This document shows, one piece after another, positions 55,303 to 64,000 of a DNA stretch of 64,000 nt; the first letter of the stretch is position 1; every line of letters begins with the position of its first letter. A program made the position numbers and the translations under genes. This DNA is from Aquificaceae bacterium (GTDB taxonomy: Bacteria; Aquificota; Aquificia; Aquificales; Aquificaceae). Location of the stretch: contig JANWWY010000004.1 of the NCBI GenBank assembly GCA_025057455.1, positions 1 to 64,000 of the forward strand, read 5' to 3'. The notes under the pieces are model-generated. The model did not search any database. It saw only the letters and a list, made by a program, of their open reading frames with translations, and had not been told where the DNA came from.

Positions 55303-56293
55303 CCCTTTTGCCCTCCTCAATGTAACCACAAACAAAGGCTGAACTCAACATGTTTAAGATTCTTTCTGCGTCCTGCTTATCCGAGACCAACATAAAACCT
55401 ACACCCATGTTAAAGGTCCTGTACATCTCTTCTGTGGGTATATTACCTAATGACTTTATCCAGTCAAAGATGGGATTTTGTGGTATTTTGTCCTTTTCAA
55501 CCACCGCCCTACAACCTTCTGGAAGCACGCGCACAAGATTGCCAGGTATTCCACCTCCCGTTATGTGTGCCATTCCCTTTATCTTAATTCCAGAATCCTT
55601 TAGTCTTTTTATCTCTTGGCTGTATATTCTTGTGGGTTCAAGAAGGGCTTCCCATACGTACCCTTTGAGGTCTTCCACGTAATCCCTGTAGGATATTCTC
55701 TTTTCTGCCAGAACTTTTCTTACCAGGCTGTAGCCGTTGCTGTGAAACCCACTGGATGGAAGTCCTAGTATAACCTGCCCTGGTCTTATTTCCTCGCCCG
55801 TGACGAGCTCTTCCCTCTCGCAGATACCTACGCAAAAACCCGCAAGGTCATAAACACCTTCTGCGTAAAAATCTGGCATCTCCGCCGTTTCGCCGCCTAC
55901 CAAGCCTACCCCTGCAATCTTGCAACCCTCCACTATTCCGTCCATTACCTTCTTTAACACTTCCAAGTCAATCCTTCCTGTAGCTATGTAGTCCAAAAAG
56001 GCTATGGGCTCAGCTCCCGTTGTAAGAAGGTCGTTTACGTTCATGGCTACCAAATCTATACCCACCGTTTCGTGGATGCCCATATCCTGGGCTATTTTGA
56101 GCTTTGTTCCCACTCCGTCGGTGGTCAGCATAATCACGGGATTTTTGTATCCTTTGAGCTCAATTCCGCTGGCAAAAGACCCAAAAAGAAGACCTTGTAT
56201 GGGCAATGTCTTTACCTTTTCCCTTATGTAGTCCACGAAGGCTTCCGCTCGCTCTATGCTCACACCTGCCTTTTCGTAGGTCCATTCATTCAT
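55286..56293 (-). CDS. purM: Phosphoribosylformylglycinamidine cyclo-ligase
   Basis: TTDGVGTKLKIA, GGETAEMPDFY, GLPSSGFHSNGYSLVRK, HITGGGIPGN. Confidence 0.96.
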   Translation of the reverse strand: MNEWTYEKAGVSIERAEAFVDYIREKVKTLPIQGLLFGSFASGIELKGYKNPVIMLTTDGVGTKLKIAQDMGIHETVGIDLVAMNVNDLLTTGAEPIAFLDYIATGRIDLEVLKKVMDGIVEGCKIAGVGLVGGETAEMPDFYAEGVYDLAGFCVGICEREELVTGEEIRPGQVILGLPSSGFHSNGYSLVRKVLAEKRISYRDYVEDLKGYVWEALLEPTRIYSQEIKRLKDSGIKIKGMAHITGGGIPGNLVRVLPEGCRAVVEKDKIPQNPIFDWIKSLGNIPTEEMYRTFNMGVGFMLVSDKQDAERILNMLSSAFVCGYIEEGKRDVVIV

Positions 56294-56843
56294 GGAAATA
56301 AAACTCCTCTATGACCGTGTATATGGGTCCAACGGATGTAAGGGAGCTTTTTACAAGAGCAACTCTGTCCACCAAGTCCTCACCAAAATTTGTGCCTTCA
56401 TGCTGACGCAGGAACTCCCTTAGGGACTTTTTCTCAAACTCCTTTATTCTGCACACGGTTACATGGGGATGGAAGGGTTTGCCTTCGTCCTTTATACCCG
56501 CTTGCCTATTGAACCTAACTATTGTCTTTGCAACCTCTATAAGCTGTCTGTGCCCTTCAGAGACGCCTATCCACAAAACTCTTGCCCTGTCAAGACTTGG
56601 GAAAACTCCAATACCCTTGTACTTTACCCTGACGGGCTTTAACCTCTGGGAGGCTTCTTGTAGGCTTTTTAGTATGTCCACGAGCCTCCCTTGCTCCACA
56701 TCACCTATGAACTGGAAGGTCATATGGAAGTTTTGAGGTTCTACCCACTTACCTCTTATAAAGCTCTCACTCTGCGCCTGCAACCTTTCTACCGCCTCCT
56801 GTATTCTTTTGGTTACAAAAAAACCGGCAAACACTCTGACCAT
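56286..56843 (-). CDS. thpR: RNA 2',3'-cyclic phosphodiesterase
   Basis: Two HxT motifs: NFHMTFQFIG and FHPHVTVCRIK. Confidence 0.9.
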   Translation of the reverse strand: MVRVFAGFFVTKRIQEAVERLQAQSESFIRGKWVEPQNFHMTFQFIGDVEQGRLVDILKSLQEASQRLKPVRVKYKGIGVFPSLDRARVLWIGVSEGHRQLIEVAKTIVRFNRQAGIKDEGKPFHPHVTVCRIKEFEKKSLREFLRQHEGTNFGEDLVDRVALVKSSLTSVGPIYTVIEEFYFHE

Positions 56844-57388
56844 TACCAATACCTGAAAGCCCCCGTATCAAGATGGACAAACCCAGACCTTGGATAGTAT
56901 CCTACACCTCCAGCCCTCAGGCTAACAGCCAGGTCCCTGAGCGTATCCAGGGATACACCCTCTATGCGTATATCTACCGCTTTGCCCAATGTATGGTAGC
57001 TGTCCTTGGCTACTCCTTTCTTTACCCTATGAAGGTAGGCATTTGTAGAGGGAGACCTGTATCCAGAAATCACCACTATTCTATCCTTTCCCGTTAATTT
57101 TGTAATGAGGTAAAGAAGGTCTAAGAGCTTTACATCTATAGGCGCTACCTCTCCGCTTCTGTAATCTCTAAGAATATGGTTTATTTCTTGCAATGCTCCA
57201 TCTATGTATACACCATCCAGCCAGAATACAGTCTTTAGACTTTCCCCCGTGTTGAGTGAGTATAGATTTAGCCATTTCGCACCTTCAGTTAAACCCCTTG
57301 AACCGTAGAGGGAAGCAAAGGAAACTGAGCCAGTTATAAGCATAAAGCCCATGTATCCTACAGACTTTATAAAATGCCTCCTTGTCAT
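56843..57388 (-). CDS. YcbK-like (DUF882) murein peptidase family protein
   Basis: TRRHFIKS Tat-like signal; SGYRSPSTNAYL, SYHTLGKAVDIRIEG, GFVHLDTG. Confidence 0.88.
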   Translation of the reverse strand: MTRRHFIKSVGYMGFMLITGSVSFASLYGSRGLTEGAKWLNLYSLNTGESLKTVFWLDGVYIDGALQEINHILRDYRSGEVAPIDVKLLDLLYLITKLTGKDRIVVISGYRSPSTNAYLHRVKKGVAKDSYHTLGKAVDIRIEGVSLDTLRDLAVSLRAGGVGYYPRSGFVHLDTGAFRYW

Positions 57389-58899
57389 ATTCCACCTCCA
57401 GCCTTGAGAATAGCCTGAAGCAAAATTGTATCATACCCATAAAGGTCCTCTCTAAATTGGAGCTTTCCATCCTCTTCAAAAGCAGTAAAGTATAACAGGT
57501 ATATGGGAACGGATTCCTTCAGAGCTATATTCCGAGTCTCACCCTTTTTTATGGTAGATTCTAATCTTTCAATGCTCCAATCTTCCCCCATAAGCTTTAG
57601 GGCTACATCCTTTGCCTTTTCTACTCTTATACAACCTGAGCTAAAGGCTCTTTTTGCTTGCCTAAAAAGGTGTTTGTCTGGAGTATCGTGGAGGTATACT
57701 GCAAAGGGATTGGGGAAGTTGAACTTTATACGCCCAAGAAAGTTTTTAGGTCCAGCCTCTTGCACAAGTTTAAAAGGGAAGTAATCTTCCTTATAGAGGT
57801 TCCAGTTTATATGCATGGGGTCTATCTCCTCACCCATGTAGAATACCTTAAAGCCCTTTCTCTTGAGATAGGTAGGGTCCTTTTTTACCTTGGGAAGTAT
57901 ATCCTTCACAGATATGCTTAGAGGAACATACCACTTGGGGTTTATGGTTATGCTGTTTATTTTGCTCTGTAGCATAGGCGTGGGTCTAAAGTCCTCCTTG
58001 TAGTTTCTACCAACTATCACCTTTGAGGTAAGTACCACGCGCCCCCCTTCAATGTAGAAAAGCTCAAAGGATGGTATGTTTACCAGCACCGCCCTTCTTG
58101 AATCAATGTTTACCCAACGGTGCTTTTCAAGGTTTATGTAAACCTGCCTAAGCCTCTCTTCCGGTCTCATGTTGAGCTCCCTTAGAGTCCTCTGGTCTAT
58201 GCTTCCCGTCTCAGGCAGTCCATGCCTCTTTTGGAAATGCTTCATTGCTCGCTGAAGCTTTTCGTCAAAAAGGTCAGAACCCGTGTATTCTTCAAGGTCT
58301 CCCAGCAAGAAAAGTCTATAACCTATCTCCGTAAGGCATGGGCTTCTATCGCCCAGCTTAAGCTCTCTATTTATTCTTATAGGCTTCCACTCAAGGTAGG
58401 ATAGGTCTTTGAGGAATTTTGACTTTTCAACGAGAAACCAGTAGTCTTTGCTCTTGGGTGCAAGCTCTAAAAACAGGTCTTCTAGTCTGTTTTCTAAGAG
58501 TAGTCTGGAAAGAGTTTCCACCACAGTATCTGGCTTGCTTTGTAGGCTCCAGTTTCCGTAAATTTTTGAAGGGTTGACCTTGCCGTAGTAAAGGTCGTAG
58601 GAAAGTTTTATAAGCCTATCCGTGTAGGAAAGTTCTAAGTCAAGGTCTTCTGGAGGCTCGTAATCCCTTGGGTTTAATCCGTGATGGACTGCCTCCTGAA
58701 GGATTTTTTCAAAGGTCTGTAGGTTGTAAGTAGACAAACCATCACAGAACCAGATGCATCTAAAGCTTATGTTCTTGTATAGCCGGTATACCTTCTGGGG
58801 ATAAGCGAGTTTTTTAGAGTTTGCCCTTATACTTTTCTCAAGGGCTTGCGTGATTTCTAAGCTCAGTATCAGGATAAGGATTGGTAGGGTGACCGCCAT
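57385..58899 (-). CDS. YcbB-like L,D-transpeptidase with peptidoglycan-binding domain
   Basis: HFQKRHGLPETGSIDQRTLRELNM; INPKWYVP; YLHDTPDKHLFRQAKRAFSSGCIRVE catalytic motif. Confidence 0.93.
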   Translation of the reverse strand: MAVTLPILILILSLEITQALEKSIRANSKKLAYPQKVYRLYKNISFRCIWFCDGLSTYNLQTFEKILQEAVHHGLNPRDYEPPEDLDLELSYTDRLIKLSYDLYYGKVNPSKIYGNWSLQSKPDTVVETLSRLLLENRLEDLFLELAPKSKDYWFLVEKSKFLKDLSYLEWKPIRINRELKLGDRSPCLTEIGYRLFLLGDLEEYTGSDLFDEKLQRAMKHFQKRHGLPETGSIDQRTLRELNMRPEERLRQVYINLEKHRWVNIDSRRAVLVNIPSFELFYIEGGRVVLTSKVIVGRNYKEDFRPTPMLQSKINSITINPKWYVPLSISVKDILPKVKKDPTYLKRKGFKVFYMGEEIDPMHINWNLYKEDYFPFKLVQEAGPKNFLGRIKFNFPNPFAVYLHDTPDKHLFRQAKRAFSSGCIRVEKAKDVALKLMGEDWSIERLESTIKKGETRNIALKESVPIYLLYFTAFEEDGKLQFREDLYGYDTILLQAILKAGGGI

Positions 58900-58916
58900 A
58901 GGCGGTCACTATTATA

Positions 58917-60782
58917 TCACACGGGCTTTCCTTCTATTACATCACCACCTTCACCAGATTTTTTGGAAGTCTCCTGATAAATATGTCCTCCTATCTTGCT
59001 TGCGGTTTCAAGCACCCTTTCTGTTATTCTTCTTACTTCCTGCGCGTCTTGGGATTCTCTGAACACTCTTCTTGCTTCCTCAAGAGTCCTCTCAGCCTCA
59101 GAAACCAATTCCGCAGGCAGTTTTTCCCTGTTTTCTTTCAAGACCTTCTCAAGGTTGTAGATGTGTTGGTCCAGCTGGTTTTTAGCCTCCACTAACTCTT
59201 TTTTCTTCCTGTCTTCTTCTTCATGAAGCTGAGCATCCTTTATCATCCTCTCTATCTCTTCCTGCGTTAGACCAGAAGAAGCCTGAACCCTTATAGACTG
59301 CTCTTTGCCGGTGCCAAGGTCTTTGGCGGTCACATGGAGTATTCCGTCCACGTCTATGTCAAAGCAAACCTCTATTTTTGGAACGCCTCTTGGTGCCGGG
59401 GGTATGCCAGTTAGATAAAACTTACCGAGGGACTTGTTGTCTTTTGCAAGGGGACGCTCACCCTGAAGAACGTGGATTTCCACCTCTGTTTGATAATCGC
59501 TTGCGGTAGTAAAGGTTTCACACTTTTTGTAAGGTATGGGCGTATTCCTCGGAATAAGCACTGTCATTACCCCACCGTAGGTTTCCACACCCAAAGAAAG
59601 AGGTGTCACATCCACAAGTAGTATTTCTTTGACTTCTCCCGACAGAACGCCGGCCTGTATGGCTGCACCCACTGCTACCACCTCGTCGGGGTTTACACCC
59701 TTGTGGGGTTCCTTTCCAAAGAATTCCCTTATCCTCTGTTGAACCAAGGGTATTCTGGTAGAACCTCCCACCAGTACCACATCATCAATCTCATGAGGCT
59801 TTAGCTTAGCATCTTCGAGAGCCCTCTTAACTATCTCTATAGTCCTATCTACCAAATCCCTTATCATTTCCTCAAGCCTTGCTCTTGTGAGCTTCTTCTG
59901 AAGGTGAAGGGGTTGGTTGGTGGTTGTGTCTATGGTTATAAAGGGCAAGTTTATTTCTGTTTCCAACTTAAAAGACAGCTCCTTCTTTGCCTGCTCGCTC
60001 GCATCCTTTAGCCTCTGAAGTGCAGTCCTGTCTTTTCTGAGGTCTACGCCCGTCTCCCTTTTAAACTCCTCGATGAGCCATTCCATTATCCTTTCATCTA
60101 TATTAGCACCACCCAGGTGGGTATCGCCTGCTGTGGCTTTAACTTCAATGACACCTTCACCACCTTCAAGAATGGATACGTCAAAGGTACCACCACCAAA
60201 GTCGTACACTAGTATTTTCACATCGCTCTTCTTGTCAAGACCGTAAGCAAGAGCTGCCGCAGTTGGTTCGTTGAGAATCCTCAGAACTTCGAGCCCCGCT
60301 ATCTTTCCCGCATCCTTGGTTGCCTGTCTTTGCCTTTCGTTAAAGTAAGCAGGCACGGTAATGACCGCCTTTGTTATCTTCTCGCCGAGGTAAGCTTCTG
60401 CGGCTTCCTTTAACTTTTTAAGAACCTGAGCACCCACCTCTTCAGGACGCACCTTTCTGCCTAGGTTAGGAATTTCAAAGCTTGCATCTCCCTTTTCGTC
60501 TGGCACCACCTTGTAAGATACCCTCTTAGCTTCATCCAAGACTTCGTCGTACTTTCTCCCTATAAACCTCTTAGACTCATACACGGTGTTCTCAGGGTCA
60601 AGTATGGCACGCCTCTTGGCTGGCTCTCCCACCAAAACTTCCTTTTCCTTTGTCCAGGAAACCACGGAAGGTGTCAGTCTTGAACCCTCCTGATTGGCTA
60701 TGACCACTGGCTCATCACCTATCATCACAGCTACCACCGAGTTAGTGGTTCCCAAGTCTATACCTATTATTTTCTCCGCCAT
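58917..60782 (-). CDS. dnaK: Chaperone DnaK
   Basis: [60 protein letters not shown]. Confidence 0.98.
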   Translation of the reverse strand: MAEKIIGIDLGTTNSVVAVMIGDEPVVIANQEGSRLTPSVVSWTKEKEVLVGEPAKRRAILDPENTVYESKRFIGRKYDEVLDEAKRVSYKVVPDEKGDASFEIPNLGRKVRPEEVGAQVLKKLKEAAEAYLGEKITKAVITVPAYFNERQRQATKDAGKIAGLEVLRILNEPTAAALAYGLDKKSDVKILVYDFGGGTFDVSILEGGEGVIEVKATAGDTHLGGANIDERIMEWLIEEFKRETGVDLRKDRTALQRLKDASEQAKKELSFKLETEINLPFITIDTTTNQPLHLQKKLTRARLEEMIRDLVDRTIEIVKRALEDAKLKPHEIDDVVLVGGSTRIPLVQQRIREFFGKEPHKGVNPDEVVAVGAAIQAGVLSGEVKEILLVDVTPLSLGVETYGGVMTVLIPRNTPIPYKKCETFTTASDYQTEVEIHVLQGERPLAKDNKSLGKFYLTGIPPAPRGVPKIEVCFDIDVDGILHVTAKDLGTGKEQSIRVQASSGLTQEEIERMIKDAQLHEEEDRKKKELVEAKNQLDQHIYNLEKVLKENREKLPAELVSEAERTLEEARRVFRESQDAQEVRRITERVLETASKIGGHIYQETSKKSGEGGDVIEGKPV

Positions 60783-60811
60783 TTTATACCTCCTTGCCCT
60801 TGATTTAAGCT

Positions 60812-60840
60812 AATATAAAACTTTAGCAATGTTTTGTCAA
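60812..60840 (-). promoter_or_regulatory. Sigma-70-like promoter upstream of dnaK
   Basis: Minus strand TTGACA-N17-TATATT; no CIRCE repeat seen. Confidence 0.75.
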
Positions 60841-60913
60841 GTTTTTTATGCAAGATATTTTAAAGTAATACCTTCGGAAAATTCGTATAATTTATGTTGG
60901 GAGGCTTGAAGAA

Positions 60914-61336
60914 TTGCTCGAGAACCTTATAAGGGGTATAGCGGAGGAAGTTTACAGAAACCTTGGCTCTGGTTTTGAAGAACACATATACCAAAGTGCC
61001 TTTGCTTACGAGCTTAGACTTCGTGGCATAAGGTTTCAAAGGGAGGTCCACATAGAAATCTTTTATAAGGGTATCCCCCTTGGAATGGATAGACCAGATT
61101 TTATCATAAGAGCCTGTAGGATACAAGAACTTGAGATTAGAGAGCCGGTAATAGTGGAGCTCAAAACAGCAGAGAAGCTCAGCGACAACCATAGAGCTCA
61201 GGTGAGAGCTTACCTACTTTCCATAAAGCATTCATCCGATGAAAGCCTAAGGATGTGCTCCCAGGGTTTCTTGGTAAATTTCCCCAAAAAGGATGGTAGG
61301 AGCCCCGAAGTTGAGCTTATTACCTTAAGTATCTAA
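60914..61336 (+). CDS. GxxExxY family protein (PD-(D/E)XK-like)
   Basis: GSGFEEHIYQSAFAYELRLRGIRFQREV, IPLGMDRPDFII, VIVELKTAEKL; TTG start. Confidence 0.88.
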   Translation: MLENLIRGIAEEVYRNLGSGFEEHIYQSAFAYELRLRGIRFQREVHIEIFYKGIPLGMDRPDFIIRACRIQELEIREPVIVELKTAEKLSDNHRAQVRAYLLSIKHSSDESLRMCSQGFLVNFPKKDGRSPEVELITLSI

Positions 61337-62483
61337 GTATGGTCATATCCTTCTGGTCTGCTATAATACGCATGAGGGCTTCGTAGGCAAGTTTGTAACG
61401 CGTATATTCCATTATGCTCTGCGAGAGGTCAGCATCCTCTATATCAGATTTCTGTTTTTCAAGATTGTCCTTTAAGCTTTCTTGGACAGACTGTAGGTTT
61501 TTCAGCTGGGACAGGACACTACCTACCCTTGACCTTCCAAAGCTTATCCTATCAAAGGACCTTTGTAAAATCATAAGGTCTGAATCATCTGGGTATAGAC
61601 TGTTGCTTAGCTTATTACCTATCCTCTTTACAACCTCAAGAACGTTGGGATTGTAAAAACCAATGGAAAAATCTCCACCGCTCGTATCGGATACGGAGAT
61701 ATCCTTACCAAGGTCCACGGACATGAGCATAAGGGAAAAGGTTCCATCGGGGTTTTGGGTAACATCCGCTTTAAGGGTCTGGGAGTAGTTAGTATTTATG
61801 TAGTCTACCAAGTTTCTTAGGTTTTGACCTGCGGAGTAGCTTATGCTTATGCTTGTGTTGCCAACTCTTATGTTCAGTACGCCAGCGTTGGTGAAGCCGT
61901 CATCGGGATTAGAGAAAGAAGCACGAGATATAGCAACATTAAGACCAAAAACCTGAGCACCATTGAGAAATGTATCAACCTGGTAGTTTTCGGAAAGCCA
62001 CACTTTAAAGTTTTCTGAGGAAGCTCTGTACTCAAGAGTGTTTTCATCAAAGGGCTTTTCTGTTAGGCTTGCACCGCCAAAGAGATAGTTTCCGCCAAGC
62101 TGGTCGTTAACCCTATCAAGAAGTGACCTTAAGCTTGAAAGGAAGAACTCACCCATAGCTTTTAACTGGTCTGGCTGAAGCACTTGATTTTTTGCCTGTA
62201 TAGCTTTTGAATACAGAAGGTTTAGGCTGTCCGCTATTTTGCCAAGGTTTAGGTCCGTATAGCTTAAAGACGTATCCGCAAAGAGCCTATTTTTGGCATA
62301 CTGGGAAAGTTGGGATACTTCCCTTTTTAATTCTACGATGTTATAGGTAGCTGAAGGGTCGTCGGATACGTTCTTGTACTTCCTACCAGTACCTATTTCT
62401 AAAGACTTCTCTGCCAACTGTCTCCTTATCCTACTATCCTGCTCTTGAAAAAGGGAAAAGATTAGGTTTTCTGGCACTTTCAT
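61320..62483 (-). CDS. flgL: Flagellar hook-associated protein FlgL
   Basis: N-terminal SRIRRQLAEKSLEIGTGRKYKNVSDDPSATYNIVELKREVSQLSQYAKN; downstream of flgK. Confidence 0.88.
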   Translation of the reverse strand: MKVPENLIFSLFQEQDSRIRRQLAEKSLEIGTGRKYKNVSDDPSATYNIVELKREVSQLSQYAKNRLFADTSLSYTDLNLGKIADSLNLLYSKAIQAKNQVLQPDQLKAMGEFFLSSLRSLLDRVNDQLGGNYLFGGASLTEKPFDENTLEYRASSENFKVWLSENYQVDTFLNGAQVFGLNVAISRASFSNPDDGFTNAGVLNIRVGNTSISISYSAGQNLRNLVDYINTNYSQTLKADVTQNPDGTFSLMLMSVDLGKDISVSDTSGGDFSIGFYNPNVLEVVKRIGNKLSNSLYPDDSDLMILQRSFDRISFGRSRVGSVLSQLKNLQSVQESLKDNLEKQKSDIEDADLSQSIMEYTRYKLAYEALMRIIADQKDMTILRYLR

Positions 62484-62493
62484 AGCCTTCACC

Positions 62494-64000
62494 TCATACC
62501 ATATTTAACGTAGTCTGAAGCAATTCATCCATTGCCCTTACAGTTCTGGCCAGAGCTTCATACCCCCTCTGTATTTTCATAAGCTCTATAAACTCGTTGT
62601 CCACGGAAACACCTTGCATTTCTTGGAGCCTTGCGTTCAAAGAGTTAAGCAGTGCACTTTCTATTTCGTATTTGGTCCTAAGGTCTCTCTGTTTTGAAGC
62701 CACATGGTCCACAAGGTCCTCGTAGAGCCTTTTTGCCGTATTCCACCAATCCCTTGAGAATTTCATAAACTCGTCTGCCTTTTCATAGTCCAAGTTTTGA
62801 AGATAATTATGCGTGTTTGGGTTAACATACATGTTCTCTATGTCTTCCCCTACAAAGAGCGGTTCAGACCTATGTATAAGGTTATTGCTGTCCTCTACGG
62901 AAAATTCTGGGTCTGATGAGATTATTACCATGGTATAAGTGCCGTCAGGGTTGCTAATCAGAGAAGCGGAGAAACTTCCTACCAAGCTTGGGTTTGAGTT
63001 TATAGTGTTTATGATATTGCTTAGGCTATCCGTTGGGGAATAATTTAGGGTTATGGGTCCTCCAGGAAAGTTAAAGCTTATGCTACCAGAAAATCCTATG
63101 GGAGTGTTAGGGTCTTCTATGTGTTTGAACCAATACCAACTGTTGGTTGTTTGTGAGTTTAGAGGAATCTTTACACCGCTTATAAGTCCCTTAGCAACAC
63201 CCTTAAGCTTCCCTATGTAGTCTCGTAGCTGAGCTTGAAAGTCAATAAGCCCCTTCAACCTTCCACCGCTCACAAAACCGCCTATTTCTACCTCAGAACC
63301 ATCCTTAGACTTCCACAAAATTTTTCTGTTTCCCGAGTCGTATTTTAGCTCCCAGCTGTACCCTTCCTCAACCAAGAGAAAACCCTTATCTGTTTCCACC
63401 CTCACTCTTCCTATTTCATCCTCCTGAAGCCTCACGCTTATAAGTTCAGAAAGCTCCCTTAGATACTTATCCCTTTCATCTAGTAAGTTTTTGTAGTCTT
63501 TGCCCCTTGCGTAGGTTTGAGCGTAACCAATGAGAATTTCCTGATTTATCTGAGCTATTTTCTTGCTTAGGGTGTTTATCTTGTTTACATACTGTTTCAT
63601 ATCGTAGTCCGTGCTTGCAAGCAATCTATCCATATCTTTCTTTCTATCCTTGAGGTAAGACACAAGGCTTTGAGCCGAACTCAGAAGCTCACTCCTTGCA
63701 CCTTCGTTTGAGGGTTCTTTCATAAGGTCCTGGTAAGCACTAAAAAACCTGTTTATGTACTCAATACCACCAAGCCCCTGCGTGAATTCTTGGAACAGAT
63801 TTTCCACTTGGGAATTGCCTTTTATAGTAGCATCCAAAGAAGAAACCAGAGACAGCTTCTGATTCCTGAGTTCCATGTAATAGAAATTTTGGCTTCTTAT
63901 TATGTCATCTAACTTTATACCAACGGGTGCAAAGCTTTTAACTAAAGGGTCCTCCTGAGCATAGTCTGGATTGCTGGCGTTTATTATGTTTCTGTTTCTT
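62494..64000 (-). CDS. flgK: Flagellar hook-associated protein FlgK, N-terminus beyond window
   Basis: The minus-strand frame stays open past the listed ATG (63876) to the window end: RNRNIINASNPDYAQEDPLVKSFAPVGIKLDDIIRSQNFYYMELRNQ. C-terminal VSVDNEFIELMKIQRGYEALARTVRAMDELLQTTLNM. Confidence 0.9.
   Translation of the reverse strand, partial: RNRNIINASNPDYAQEDPLVKSFAPVGIKLDDIIRSQNFYYMELRNQKLSLVSSLDATIKGNSQVENLFQEFTQGLGGIEYINRFFSAYQDLMKEPSNEGARSELLSSAQSLVSYLKDRKKDMDRLLASTDYDMKQYVNKINTLSKKIAQINQEILIGYAQTYARGKDYKNLLDERDKYLRELSELISVRLQEDEIGRVRVETDKGFLLVEEGYSWELKYDSGNRKILWKSKDGSEVEIGGFVSGGRLKGLIDFQAQLRDYIGKLKGVAKGLISGVKIPLNSQTTNSWYWFKHIEDPNTPIGFSGSISFNFPGGPITLNYSPTDSLSNIINTINSNPSLVGSFSASLISNPDGTYTMVIISSDPEFSVEDSNNLIHRSEPLFVGEDIENMYVNPNTHNYLQNLDYEKADEFMKFSRDWWNTAKRLYEDLVDHVASKQRDLRTKYEIESALLNSLNARLQEMQGVSVDNEFIELMKIQRGYEALARTVRAMDELLQTTLNMV

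Noticed and set aside
60783-60913. Possible CIRCE/HrcA heat-shock operator upstream of dnaK
   Set aside because: No TTAGCACTC-N9-GAGTGCTAA inverted repeat present; a plain sigma-70-like promoter fits.
60860-61192. 110 aa minus-strand ORF overlapping the GxxExxY gene
   Set aside because: Antisense shadow; the plus-strand frame has clear family motifs.
1-64000. CRISPR arrays, prophage, insertion sequences, defence islands
   Set aside because: Scanned for regularly spaced repeats, transposase or integrase motifs and known defence domains; none found beyond the single GxxExxY and AbrB-like genes.

Overview
This 64 kb window reads as the chromosome of a thermophilic Aquificaceae bacterium (Hydrogenobacter/Thermocrinis-like; inferred from protein character and gene content, not from a search). 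It is dense and mostly core metabolism: trpC, pgk, suhB, argJ, ilvBN, pepA, pdxA, purS/Q/M, glmU, lpxA, bioF, thiD, aroK, acpS, bamA, dnaK, rodA, hemW, lptF-like, and flagellar flgD/flgE and flgL/flgK. It also has two tRNAs (Pro-CGG, Lys-UUU) and several signalling and redox genes. I see no CRISPR array, rRNA, IS element or prophage. The less ordinary signals are: (1) several transcription-unit heads with a -10-like hexamer only 6-10 nt from the start codon and no Shine-Dalgarno, suggesting leaderless mRNAs; (2) a Cys-rich secreted protein with six C-x(8-9)-C modules next to a DsbC-like lipoprotein; (3) an FCSD flavoprotein - Rieske - FCSD flavoprotein operon without a cytochrome subunit, sharing a 14-bp upstream motif with a distant diheme cytochrome gene; (4) trpC whose conserved N-terminus can only be reached from a non-canonical AUA start; (5) a TusA-DUF3343 fusion; (6) an MCE/MlaD protein with exact 43-residue heptad repeats and a barrel-like C-terminus; (7) tRNAs with essentially no 5' spacer or leader. 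The ORF track misses parts of three real coding regions: the excalibur-domain C-terminus at 2..115, the trpC N-terminus, and the flgK N-terminus running off the window. All family calls are from reading the sequence only; no searches were run.
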